Shown: in pieces, positions 33,060-40,931 of the stretch
Layout of the letters: every line of letters starts with the position of its first letter
Numbering within the stretch: position 1 is the stretch's first letter
Source of the DNA: Ferrimicrobium acidiphilum DSM 19497
GTDB taxonomy: Bacteria > Actinomycetota > Acidimicrobiia > Acidimicrobiales > Acidimicrobiaceae
Direction of reading: 5' to 3'
Length of the DNA: 53,790 bases
NCBI RefSeq assembly: GCF_000949255.1
Contig: NZ_JXUW01000020.1
Location: 1 to 53,790 of the forward strand
Made by a program: the position numbers and the translations under genes
The notes under the pieces: model-generated
Database searches by the model: none
What the model was told of the DNA's origin: nothing
The model's input: the letters and a program-made list of their open reading frames with translations, nothing else

Positions 33060-33391
33060 TGCTCATGTCAACTAGCCACGCCGATGCAGTGGATCGTTTT
33101 AGCGTCTTGCTGCCACAGCAAGTCTTGCCTTGCTGTGCTACCATTAGAGATATCGCGCTCATCGGCGATGTCTCGAAGTCTGACATGTTCGTTGGCCAAG
33201 AGGAGGACGATCTCTCCTCACATGACTTGAACAGCCGGGGCATTACACTTGGCAATGGCGGAGGTTAGGAACTCTTTGTCCTCGTCGCTCAACCTGACTA
33301 CTTAGGTTGGTCTACGTCCGGTACGTTTCTTGGTCCCTTGTGAATCTTTCGCCGCCTGGGTTGCTGTGAAGATTTGCTTGACCATTGTCAT
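33060..33391 (-). pseudogene. IS630-family transposase N-terminal remnant
   Basis: From ATG 33391 (MTMVKQIFTATQAAKDS) the frame carries a TAA, then VVRLSDEDKEFLTSAIAKCNAPAVQVM, TGA at 33218-33220 (Arg expected), then GEIVLLLANEHVRLRDIADERDISNGS. This is the helix-turn-helix head of IS630/Tc1-like transposases (RLTxxERxxLexl...RAxIVLLxAxGxxxxxIAxxLgIs). The catalytic domain is absent. Confidence 0.6.
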
Positions 33392-33404
33392 TGCCTCTTC
33401 CTCC

Positions 33405-33490
33405 AAGAGAGTAGATGTACAATGGGTTCAACAGGGGCCAAATACTGAAAACTCCTGTTCTGTAGCACATTTCCGACCAGGGACACTACA
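33405..33490. repeat. IS-end-like repeat, copy 1
   Basis: GAGAGTAGATGTACAATGGG, AACAGGGGCCAAATACTGA and AGGGACACTA match 51998-52084 in the same orientation. GGCCAAATACTGAAAACTCC resembles the multiple internal repeats of IS21-type ends. Family assignment is tentative. Confidence 0.55.
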
Positions 33491-33496
33491 CAGGTA

Positions 33497-33570
33497 GCAC
33501 GCACGGCTCTGAACTCCTTTGTGATGCATTGTTACCACAACATTCAGAGTTCAGGAACCGTGTGCATTTC
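33497..33570. other. imperfect inverted repeat
   Basis: GCACGGCTCTGAACTCC and GAGTTCAGGAACCGTGTGC can pair around a ~30-nt loop (TGAACTC/GAGTTCA and CACGG/CCGTG arms). It lies in non-coding DNA between the IS-end repeat and the end of the DUF4157 gene; it may be a degenerate transposon end or a terminator. Confidence 0.35.
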
Positions 33571-33807
33571 TTATAGTGTCTTTTGGGCCCCACATACCTA
33601 CCATGAACTGGCGCCATGGATCAGATCAGAACCAAATCAAAATACATGAATCTCGATAGAGGCATTTTGTTTAAAGGCTTTACCCGGTAAGAGACGGAGC
33701 CTAGCGGAGAGGAGTCCATGCGATCGAAAATACGCTCCCTCGACATATCAACAACTCTGCCCATTGAAGTTTATAAGCAAGCTTGCTCAAACGATAACAG
33801 ACTGAGC

Positions 33808-35382
33808 CTATAAAGGCTTTTCTCCATAGACATTAAATTGATTTGGGTGATCCTTTTGCAGCTTTTTCATGTGCCGATATTCGCTCACCGTTATGGGCCT
33901 ATTCTTATTTATTTTTTGGCCACCCTGGACGATCACTCCCTTCTCGTTCCAATTTGGTTTTGGCATGCTTCCAGAATTAGTTGACTTAAACCTTGGTGGC
34001 TTATAATTTGGATCACTAGCGACATTGAAGTGGACCATTGCACCTAACTCTTTGACTGCAAAGTCCTGTCCTAGTTTACTGGTTCGACGAAATAACGCTC
34101 TGTAGATCCATGCATTGAGTGCATCCTGCTTATTGGAACTCATCGCATTATAAACCTTCTGAGCATCTGCTACAGTAGGAAGCCCAAGAAATTGTCTGAT
34201 CTCCTTCGATGTGAGCTGGTCATTTTTTGCTTGGTTGGCCTGTGAAAACGCACGATTCTTCTTGAATCGGTTCTTTTGATCAATTTTGGCCTTGCTGAAC
34301 AGGCCCCCCTTTTGGCCAAGATCTACAAGACCAACTGTTGTCTTGTGTTTACGTAAAAACGCGATCCACTTCTCTGGAGCCTCATCCTTGGTTGCATCCT
34401 TGCTCCTTTCCTTCCAAGCACGCAATCCCCATTCACCAGTGGAGTCGAGCTGTTCACGCAGATAGAACAAACCAATTGCAGCAAACGTCGAAGTAATTAA
34501 ACTATTAATACCTATAACCCGGTTGTACTCATCGATGGTGCGCAACTTGTTCTTTTGTCTATCGTCCAGTCTGCTTTTGGTTGCCGCCCTAGGATCATTA
34601 TTCCCATACAAGAGATCATAACTGTCCTCAGTTATCAACTTACTAGGATCAGTACCGTACAATCTCTGGATCAGACCAGAAGGATTAACGCTACGACGGA
34701 CTGCAGGCTTACCTATCCTTCCAATCGCCCCTTGCTGAATGGTGTGCACCAATTCGTGGGCAAGGAGATGCTGACCAGCAGGATGTTCCAGCGATGGCGC
34801 ACCTGAACCGAGGAAGACATCACTTCCTACGGTAAAGGCAAGCGCACTCATCTTACGACAGAGCATCTTTGGGGTTCGGCCCCGATGAATTCGCACTTTG
34901 TCAAAGTTTACCCCGAACGCCCCCTCCATGGGTGAACGTAGCCGTGAAGGAAGCGAGCTTCCACCAGCGCGCAAAGCACCGATCTGTGTCTCCGTTTCGG
35001 CATCAACTTCGCCACCACTTCTCCCCAACGCCGGAGCATCGGCCACAGTCCGCCGTTGCAGGTCACTGGTCATTACACCATCTGTATCGCCCAAAGTGCC
35101 TGCCAGCACCTTGAATCTAGCGTTAGGTCCGAGGTGTGCCATAACCCGGTCGGCCACATCATCTGCCTCCCTCTCGTAGCGATCATTGGCCGAACCAACT
35201 TTCAACTTAGGCTGAGCAGCAGCTAAAAGCACCACTACCCCATGGTTCCCTACACTGCCTTGCAAATCAAGGATCCGTTGCACCTCCGGTGCATTTTTGG
35301 AATGACCAACCGCAGCAGCCTTCTTTGCTGATTCAGCGGTGGATGGTTGCCTTCGAATCGACTCCCGCAGCGTTATGCTCAT
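33808..35382 (-). CDS. DUF4157 metalloprotease-like protein with unknown C-terminal domain
   Basis: The product is 524 residues from ATG 35382. Residues ~125-225 match DUF4157: LPSRLRSPMEGAFGVNFDKVRIHRG, SALAFTVGSDVFLGSG, HPAGQHLLAHELVHTIQQG, with an HExxH zinc motif. DUF4157 proteins are often encoded with extracellular contractile injection systems (eCIS) as loaded cargo or processing proteases, or as N-terminal parts of polymorphic toxins. The N-terminal ~100 residues contain VQRILDLQGSVGNHGVVVLL and ANDRYEREADDVADRVM, also usual in this family. The C-terminal ~270 residues (AFSQANQAKNDQLTSKEIRQFLGL, RALFRRTSKLGQDFAVKELGA, ending NQFNVYGEKPL) are Lys-rich, lower in GC and unrecognised; this is where an effector domain would sit. 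No eCIS gene or immunity candidate is next to it. Confidence 0.75.
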   Translation of the reverse strand: MSITLRESIRRQPSTAESAKKAAAVGHSKNAPEVQRILDLQGSVGNHGVVVLLAAAQPKLKVGSANDRYEREADDVADRVMAHLGPNARFKVLAGTLGDTDGVMTSDLQRRTVADAPALGRSGGEVDAETETQIGALRAGGSSLPSRLRSPMEGAFGVNFDKVRIHRGRTPKMLCRKMSALAFTVGSDVFLGSGAPSLEHPAGQHLLAHELVHTIQQGAIGRIGKPAVRRSVNPSGLIQRLYGTDPSKLITEDSYDLLYGNNDPRAATKSRLDDRQKNKLRTIDEYNRVIGINSLITSTFAAIGLFYLREQLDSTGEWGLRAWKERSKDATKDEAPEKWIAFLRKHKTTVGLVDLGQKGGLFSKAKIDQKNRFKKNRAFSQANQAKNDQLTSKEIRQFLGLPTVADAQKVYNAMSSNKQDALNAWIYRALFRRTSKLGQDFAVKELGAMVHFNVASDPNYKPPRFKSTNSGSMPKPNWNEKGVIVQGGQKINKNRPITVSEYRHMKKLQKDHPNQFNVYGEKPL

Positions 35383-35489
35383 AATTATCCCCCTGGCACT
35401 AGTAATCTGGTAGGGAAAGACAAACTCAACACATCGACTATAGCTCTTTACAATACTAGAGTCAATGGCTAGTCACTAAGGTTGAGCCT

Positions 35490-35640
35490 AGAGGCACCGA
35501 CCAACACTGTTGAATTTGTCCTCCAAAACTAAAGACAATGCCCTTTGAACTGGCAGAATAGTCGCTTGAAAGCATCCAAAACAACCAGTCAGGGGGAACC
35601 CTTTTCTGTGCAGAAATTCTCCCACACGCCAGATTAGACG
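35490..35640 (+). mobile_element. decayed IS1380 left-end copy
   Basis: CTAGAGGCACCGACCAACAC, CCAAAACTAAAGACAATGCC and GAAAGCATCCAAAACAACCA parallel 29874-30010, including the transposase start region (TCTCCCACACGCCAGA against CTTACCACACGCCAGA). The match includes bases just left of the IS1380 copy at 29.9 kb, so either the element is longer than assumed or both copies sit in the same kind of target. Confidence 0.65.
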
Positions 35641-35948
35641 GCTCCTAGAACACGGTCTACTTCGTTTGCGAGGAGAGGGCCACGGTCTACTTGCCTCGCT
35701 CCTATGGGCTCAAGAGCTGAAGCACTTCTCGAACGTGGTGGCCACGGAGTTTGCGCGACCGAGTGAGAACCATTCTCTGGGTCGCCACATCGATAGCCAG
35801 GAACTCATGGGGTCTCAAGTAACCGAGTGAGCCATACGCCTAAAGGGGACTTCGAACTTAAGTGGCGGGGGGGGGGGAAAGCCTCACCCCCCCCGGGGTC
35901 CTCACAGATTCCAGACGTTTCAGTCTCCCGCCATCTGGCGTGTGTCAT
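35641..35948. other. non-coding stretch with G/C runs
   Basis: No gene. Runs of about ten G (near 35868) and eight or nine C (near 35886) lie close together and could form a stem; they may also be error-prone in sequencing. Confidence 0.4.
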
Positions 35949-36422
35949 CTAGCTGGCAATGCCGTGCGCGTATGTGATCAATGGGCAACGAGTGTTGGTG
36001 CGCAGTCGCTTGTACTTCTGTCGGGCCCAACGAATGAGATATTCGTCGATTTGTCGACCAGACTGGACCAACCGGGACGGATAGAAGCGCCCATAATAAT
36101 TGATCCATCCTCGCACTATCGGATTGACAAAAGTTGCGAGTTCCTCAAGCTCCATATCACTGTGGAGATGAAGACGCCATCGTTTGATCTGGTGGCGTAT
36201 CTCCTTGGCGGCGGTGTCGCTGATCGCCGGTGCGAAGCCGACGAAGAACTGACCCCTGCGATTCTTGGCTAGCCGGGGACGGAAGCGGTACCCAAGGAAG
36301 TCAAACTGCTCGTGCTCATAGGAGCCTTTGCGGTTTGCATCCTTGCAGTACACGATTGCCGTCTTATCTGGATTAAGCTCCAGACCCAGCTCTGCCAACC
36401 AGTCTGAACTGGACATACTCAA
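35949..36422 (-). pseudogene. group II intron reverse transcriptase/maturase, C-terminal fragment
   Basis: The sequence starts in the palm/thumb region (LGLELNPDKTAIVYCKDANRKGSYEHEQFDFLGYRFRPR) and continues through the maturase X domain (WRLHLHSDMELEELATFVNPIVRGWINYYGRFYPSRL, YLIRWARQKYKRLR). The N-terminal catalytic part with YADD is missing, and so is the C-terminal HNH endonuclease if it was ever present. I did not find intron RNA domains V-VI next to it. It is the relic of a retroelement. Confidence 0.85.
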
Positions 36423-37282
36423 CTAGATTATTCCCAGATCCGAGTGCGGCGCTTAGTCCAACTGGACAATATGGGGGACTCTTGCGACCGAGCCGTTGTG
36501 TGTACTGGTGGCGTTTCTCTCGGGAGGGACGACGTAGTACAATCACCGAGACGTTGACCTCTAACGCATTAACGAAATGTCCGGCCTCGATTACCCACAA
36601 CTAATGTCGCTAGCATCCTGGCCAAGGTGGTAGGTATTGCTCGAGGTACCTGGTAGAGCCACACTGTCTGTGGGCCTACCTGTGGCTCCGGGCCGCTCTT
36701 ACTCAACGACACTCACGAGTCTCCTCGTGCCACCACTATCTATGGGCAGGAAAACTACAACGCAACCCCAACGTTGCCTCTGAGGCATTCGTCGATATGC
36801 CACAGCAGTTTGTCGCTAGCAGCCCAAACTCGCCCGAGACCCTTCTCACAAGCGTCAACAGGGCATCATAAAGGCGCCCCACCTCGACGACAGGCAACGC
36901 TTCTTCCGGCACCGCCATCCTCACTTTTAGCGTGGTGCACGCGGCTTGCATGTCCGCTCAAGCCCTAGCGATCACCCTCGGGAAGCAAACGTGCCGGTCT
37001 AGCACTTTTGTCCGCGCCCACTACCGTCGCTACGGCGCTCCAAGCACCTTTGAAGACGACTACTTCTTTGGTGTCATCGCCGCAGCATGCAACCGGTGCC
37101 GTGAGCACTCCTCGTCCTCCGCGGGCGCCGTGAGCTTGGACTCGCTCTAGCTGAGTAGCCCTGTGGCATCATCGAGTCATGGCGGCCTCGATCTTTCGGG
37201 TCAGCACTACGTTCGACCCATTGGACTCCCACATTCTGTAGTGCCAGGGCTACCATGGCCATCGCCTGAGGAACCAGAGTTG
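36423..37282. other. long stretch without a supported gene
   Basis: Frames such as 36774-36968 (+) and 36736-36951 (-) overlap each other and show no family signature. This is probably decayed sequence between the intron relic and the DUF262 fragment. Confidence 0.35.
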
Positions 37283-37537
37283 GTGAAGGCTCACGAGGCC
37301 ACCCTTGACCAGTTCCTTGACGCTCCTGCCCAGTATCAGGTTCCGCTCTACCGACGCACCTACTCCTGGGGCGAGAACCAACTCAGCCAGCTTCAGAACG
37401 ACCTCATCACCGTGGCTGACCAGTTCGCAGACGGTCGTTCGGTTTCGGCTTACTTCCTTGGATCGATGCTTCTGATATCAATCCCGCCGATCAGCCGCCC
37501 TTACTCTGTCCGTAAAAATGTGTGCACTGTGCCCTAA
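37283..37537 (+). pseudogene. DUF262 (GmrSD-type restriction) protein, N-terminal fragment
   Basis: From GTG 37283 the frame reads VKAHEATLDQFLDAPAQYQVPLYRRTYSWGENQLSQLQNDLITVADQFADG and then YFLGSMLL. This is the N-terminal nuclease-like region of DUF262/GmrSD proteins (IPxYQRxYSWxxxQxxxLWxDI), which restrict modified phage DNA or act in related defence. The family continues for 500 or more residues, but here the frame changes after SMLLI and stops at 37537. The motif position normally Gln is Arg (LYRRTYSW). Confidence 0.65.
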
Positions 37538-37593
37538 CAATAGCCTGCGGAAGCAATGCGAACTAGGTTGGCACCTAAAACAGCTCCGATGTC

Positions 37594-37645
37594 TGGAGCG
37601 GGCGACGGGAATCGAACCCGCGTTCTCAGCTTGGGAAGCTGATGT
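37594..37645 (-). tRNA. 3' part of a tRNA-Gly (CCC), probable att remnant
   Basis: On the minus strand this reads a complete anticodon arm (TCAGC-TTCCCAA-GCTGA, anticodon CCC), a T arm with GGGTTCGATTCCC, and the 3' acceptor strand ending GCTCCA, so CCA is encoded. The D arm and 5' acceptor strand are absent; upstream lies unrelated sequence. Integrative elements often leave such 3' tRNA copies at one end. Confidence 0.65.
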
Positions 37646-37827
37646 GAGCGTAATTTTCGTGCACTCCTGACCAGCATGTTTTCAGAAGATGTCCAGGTGA
37701 GACGGAGAATAGATAGTCCACTAATATCCGCTACGAACCGTTACAGACCACTATTTTGTGGTCTACTTGTGGTCTGACTAAGGCAGCCACTATGGAGGGC
37801 TTTGCTTTCCCCATTGCTAGCACCACT

Positions 37828-38496
37828 CTATGTCAGCGTATCGTTCCAACAGCGGCCGACGAGCTTGCTGAGAATACAGCTCTTACGTCTAGGAATCTGA
37901 ATTCGCGGATGTGACCTCGGATTCCTTAGCCGGCAATCCCGGTATGATATAGGACTCCTCGCTAGATCGTGTGGATAACGAGAGCCGCCCACTTCGGCAG
38001 GCATAGCACCGCTTCGGCGCGGTAGGGGTCGCTCTGGCAGAACGCCACCGAGCAGACCGCCACCACCACGATCGCAACCACCACGATCGCAACCACCACC
38101 GCAGTGTTCACCTTCACTCCTCGCGGGCAGACGGACCCTAACGGCGACGCCCTCAGGGTCGTCGAGGGTGAGCATGACGTCGTTGAAGCGCGTCCCCTCG
38201 TCGAGGTGTATGCGTAGGCCGCGCTGGTTGCTGTGGACGGCCGCGAAAAGTCGTGTGTTTAGTGATGCGTCGAGGAAGGTTCCGACGGCGGTCCTGCCAG
38301 GAATGTGTGTCCCGGTGATCTTGAAGTGGCGCGGGCGGAGTCCGTGGATCTCGTGGATCGGATTCTCGATGACTGCAACATCACGTACGGTCGCTACCGA
38401 GAGATGGATCTCGGCATTGAGACCCACCGCCTCGACCCGCTCTGAGGTCGAAAGGGTAATGACGAGGTCGTCGCCGTCTCTAGTGAGTGTTACCAT
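37828..38496 (-). CDS. PH-like hypothetical protein with altered Cys/Gly-rich tail
   Basis: ATG 38496 overlaps the stop of the hydrolase gene (ATGGTAA). Residues 1-115 (MVTLTRDGDDLVITLSTSERVEAVG, HEIHGLRPRHFKITGTHIPGRTAVGTFLD, LFAAVHSNQRGLRIHLD) look like a small beta-barrel domain found next to alpha/beta hydrolases in actinobacteria. After RLPARSEGEH comes a tandem 15-bp repeat (38063-38098) encoding CGGGCDRGGCDRGGGG. The remaining ~75 residues are basic and unlike a folded protein, so the C-terminus may be a frameshift product. GC-rich codon use differs from the repeats on either side. Confidence 0.55.
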   Translation of the reverse strand: MVTLTRDGDDLVITLSTSERVEAVGLNAEIHLSVATVRDVAVIENPIHEIHGLRPRHFKITGTHIPGRTAVGTFLDASLNTRLFAAVHSNQRGLRIHLDEGTRFNDVMLTLDDPEGVAVRVRLPARSEGEHCGGGCDRGGCDRGGGGLLGGVLPERPLPRRSGAMPAEVGGSRYPHDLARSPISYRDCRLRNPRSHPRIQIPRRKSCILSKLVGRCWNDTLT

Positions 38497-39002
38497 GATG
38501 ACTTTCCCTTTTCCAACCAATTGGCGACCAGTTCGATGAGGCGCGGGTCGACGAGGCGGCGCACCTGCTCCTTGTGGCCTCTCAAGCTGGGCTTGGTACC
38601 TTCGGAGCGCATGAGGTGCGTCACGCCAGGTAGGCGGTGCGTCTCGATATCGCCGGGGATGAGTTCAAGCATCCGTTCGAGGTCCGCAGGGTTGACTTGG
38701 ATGTCCTTTTCGCCGGTGATTGCCAGCACCGGTACGCGAATGCGAGCGAAATCCGGAGCCGGGTCGTAGGCGAAAAACTCCCGGAACCACTTTGCGTTGT
38801 ATTTCTTCAGTGAAATGCGGGCGACATCTTCGGTTGTGACTTTGAGACGGTCGAGCGATTTCTGCTGCGATTTCACCGGATCGATGCGCAAGACTCGAAC
38901 GATCCATGCGTTGAAGCCTGTCAGTCCGCCAGTTACCTGGCGTCCCTGCCACTGCATGGTCTGCTCGCCGGGAAGCGCCGAACCGCTGGCGCGTTGACCC
39001 AA
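38490..39002 (-). pseudogene. alpha/beta hydrolase, C-terminal half
   Basis: The frame contains NAWIVRVLRIDP, KKYNAKWFREFFAYDPAPDFARIRVPVLAITGEKDIQVNPADLERM (acid-residue region: GEKD) and LPGVTHLMRSE (catalytic His). The nucleophile elbow (GxSxG) and the whole N-terminal half are missing: similarity ends at about 38990, where a dispersed repeat begins. It is coupled to the downstream PH-like gene by a 7-nt overlap, indicating an original two-gene operon. Confidence 0.75.
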
Positions 39003-39145
39003 ACATAATGATGCATATCTACCAGGGTCTTTGCCTTCCAGAATCCGCTAAAAAGTGACGCGGCGTCACATTGTTGACTCTCCTTTGCCCCCGTGATCTT
39101 GAGAGACAACTTCATCTGCGGCGTATCTCACATTGATCTAGTTCT
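39001..39145 (-). repeat. dispersed ~145-bp repeat with terminator-like palindrome, copy 2
   Basis: Matches 21206-21350. On the minus strand: codons for LDQCEIRRR and stop, then AAAGGAGAGTCAACA, the palindrome GTGACGC-C-GCGTCAC plus TTTTT, and the shared end ATTATGTTTGGGTCA at the truncation point of the hydrolase. Confidence 0.7.
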
Positions 39146-39365
39146 CTGTCGATAGACACGAGGATCTTGTCAACAACATGGTTTGAATCCGCGATCTGCA
39201 TAGTTGACATGAACTCCTTCAGCCCCTCGATGAACTCCTCGGGATGGCCGTCCCGGAGATGATCTACCAAGATCCGATAGACCTCGCTGGCGGCATCCCC
39301 CATGCCTGGATACATTCCAATTGCCATCCCCGCACGAGAGAAGTAGAATTGAACGTAGTCGTCTC
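39112..39365 (-). pseudogene. small hypothetical protein, N-terminus lost
   Basis: The frame reads DDYVQFYFSRAGMAIGMYPGMGDAASEVYRILVDHLRDGHPEEFIEGLKEFMSTM and ends LDQCEIRRR. A stop lies just upstream, next to an IS1634-type terminal sequence (39377-39403), so the start has been cut off. The C-terminal ten residues recur in relic form at 21320-21400. It is helical and acidic; I do not recognise it. An internal ATG (39327) would give 71 residues. Confidence 0.45.
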
Positions 39366-39376
39366 ACAAAGGAAGT

Positions 39377-39403
39377 GGACCGAGCTCAAGGGGCCGTCCA
39401 CGC
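39377..39403 (-). repeat. IS1634-type terminal sequence
   Basis: GTGGACCGAGCTCAAGGGGC followed by CGTCCAC is the inverted counterpart of the ends at 6973 and 20466, differing at one or two bases. Confidence 0.65.
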
Positions 39404-40055
39404 TCTAGTGAGACTAGAAGACGACCCCGACACCCATTCGTTCGAAGGCGATTGCCTCAGCACTGTGCACATAACCTTGCCGAGACCGAAGGTGCGACTA
39501 ACGCACTTTGTATGCGATCTCGGTCATCGGGGACTTCCCAAACCCAGGTGCTGTCACATGGTCATGAGGCGGACCCATGAGTCGGAAGGACGTTCCTGGA
39601 CCGTTGAGTGCTCAAGACGGGCATCGTTGTCTGCTATTAATCCGGTACGCCACTTCGGAAACGAATCCAAGTTTACCGTTGTCCTTCGTCGCCAAGACAG
39701 ATCTGAATGATAGCAACCTTGGCCGAGGACATAGACTCTCAATCTCGTCGCCAGTGGTGATAGTTCGGTGATTGTACTGCACTTATAGTCTCTCCCCTTC
39801 TCAGTCCATGGCGCTGCTTATCTCCGTATGGGGTGTTCCACCAGCGAGGCAGTAGCGCGACGTTGCCTCTAACGTGATCGCGGAAGTCTTGGATTGTGGC
39901 GATCGAGGAAGCCAGAACGTCGCCAGTACGGCCTACAATCCGACCGTGCTCATCTTTCGTGGGCGAATTGAGCGGCGAATCCATGTGCTAAATTCGGTGC
40001 TCGTCGTGCTCAGTCCGCATCTCTCTTAGCTCGGCTATGGCTTGATCCGAGAACT
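39404..40055. other. long stretch with at most one weak gene candidate
   Basis: The minus-strand frame 39739-39984 (81 residues, MDSPLNSPTKDEHGRIVGRTGDVL, then DFRDHVRGNVALLPRWWNTPYGDK) has protein-like composition but no ribosome-binding site and no known family. Nothing else is supported here. Confidence 0.35.
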
Positions 40056-40089
40056 CCCTCTCTGATACTCTGAGTACAAGAGAGGGAGG
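40056..40089 (+). promoter_or_regulatory. leader hairpin overlapping the csrA ribosome-binding site
   Basis: CCCTCTCT (40056-40063) pairs perfectly with AGAGAGGG (40079-40086) around a 15-nt loop. The 3' arm contains most of the Shine-Dalgarno GAGGGAGG (40082-40089) of csrA. GGA motifs, the CsrA recognition triplet, lie in GGGAGG and in ATGGATG just after. This looks like a translational switch, possibly autoregulatory. Confidence 0.55.
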
Positions 40090-40094
40090 CATGG

Positions 40095-40235
40095 ATGCTT
40101 GTCATAACCCGCGAGGAAGGCGAGAGGATCGTCATCGACGATGACATCGTGATTACCGTGGTCGAATCAAAACGAGGCTCGGTGAGAATCGGAATCGAAG
40201 CCCCTCTACAGGTGGCGATCTCACGAGAGGAATGA
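40095..40235 (+). CDS. csrA: carbon storage regulator CsrA
   Basis: The protein has 46 residues: MLVITREEGERIVIDDDIVI, then VVESKRGSVRIGIEAPLQVAISREE. This is a compact but complete CsrA fold, with the usual MLxLTRxxGExI start and VRIGIxAPxxVxxxRxE end that form the RNA-binding surface; the C-terminal extension of gammaproteobacterial forms is absent. CsrA binds GGA motifs in mRNA leaders and alters translation. A start at ATG 40091 would be out of frame. It precedes an unknown 127-residue gene by about 60 bp. The gene is unusual for actinobacteria. Confidence 0.88.
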   Translation: MLVITREEGERIVIDDDIVITVVESKRGSVRIGIEAPLQVAISREE

Positions 40236-40295
40236 GTGTCGATTTAATACGAGTAACCATTGACGCTGTCCATATGAGGTAAGGTTGAGATAGAG

Positions 40296-40679
40296 ATGAC
40301 CAGTCCATCATCCATAGCCGAGCGAGACGAGGTTCTGCGCCAGATGGTCGATCTATGGGAGAACGGAGTATCGCCACAAGATTGGCCAACCCGTCTTCGC
40401 CAGATCTTCGCCCAGGCGTGTTGGCCCCATGTTCGCTCGCGACTCCCAATTCGACCAGTGCTTGGTCGAGAGCACGCAAAGGCACTCCTGCTAGTTGGGG
40501 TCTTCTGGCGTGGTCACACCACACTCGAGCGCGTACCCCAGTGGATCAAGGACCTAGCTGCCCCGAGTGTGCGAGACCAGGACCTTGAGATCTTGGCAGA
40601 CCATGTCCGTCACCATCTGGGGCGAGACATTTCACGGCGCAAGATTGCGTTGAACGAGGCTGATGGAGGGCTGGATTAA
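40296..40679 (+). CDS. hypothetical protein downstream of csrA
   Basis: The product is 127 residues (MTSPSSIAERDEVLRQMVDLWENGVSPQDWPTRLRQ). It is helical and rich in Arg and Trp (FWRGHTTLERVPQWIKDLAAPSV, HHLGRDISRRKIALNEADGGLD). There is a weak ribosome-binding site (GAGATAGAG). No domain is recognised. It follows csrA in the same direction and may be co-transcribed, so a CsrA-linked function is possible but unproven. Confidence 0.5.
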   Translation: MTSPSSIAERDEVLRQMVDLWENGVSPQDWPTRLRQIFAQACWPHVRSRLPIRPVLGREHAKALLLVGVFWRGHTTLERVPQWIKDLAAPSVRDQDLEILADHVRHHLGRDISRRKIALNEADGGLD

Positions 40680-40931
40680 TTACTTGCTCTCGACACAAAT
40701 GGTTTAGCCACAGAGGGTTGAGACGCAGCGACTTCGGATGCGAAGAGTCGGACACGGAGAGTTCATGGGGGCCGACTCTTGGGATCTAGCTACCCACCGT
40801 CTAGGAGCTTGGCCACCGGCTTGGTTGCCCCCTCGTGGCTGGGCTAGCGCGATTGAAGGGCGAGCGATCTCGTTACGAAAACCATCACCCCGGCCCAGTT
40901 GAGGTATTTGGCCCCACCCCTATTGACTACG
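40680..40931. other. intergenic region with IS21-end-like motif
   Basis: CAGTTGAGGTATTTGGCCCC at 40888-40907 is repeated exactly at 52562-52581 within the IS21 end region. The rest shows nothing recognisable. Confidence 0.5.

Noticed and set aside
35868-35896. G run followed by C run as a regulatory stem or phase-variable tract
   Set aside because: It lies in non-coding debris with no gene whose expression it could switch, and such runs are prone to sequencing error.
36736-36968. Overlapping small frames on both strands
   Set aside because: No motif, no ribosome-binding site, and neither strand is favoured; treated as non-coding.
37594-37645. A working tRNA-Gly gene
   Set aside because: The D arm and 5' acceptor strand cannot be found on either side.
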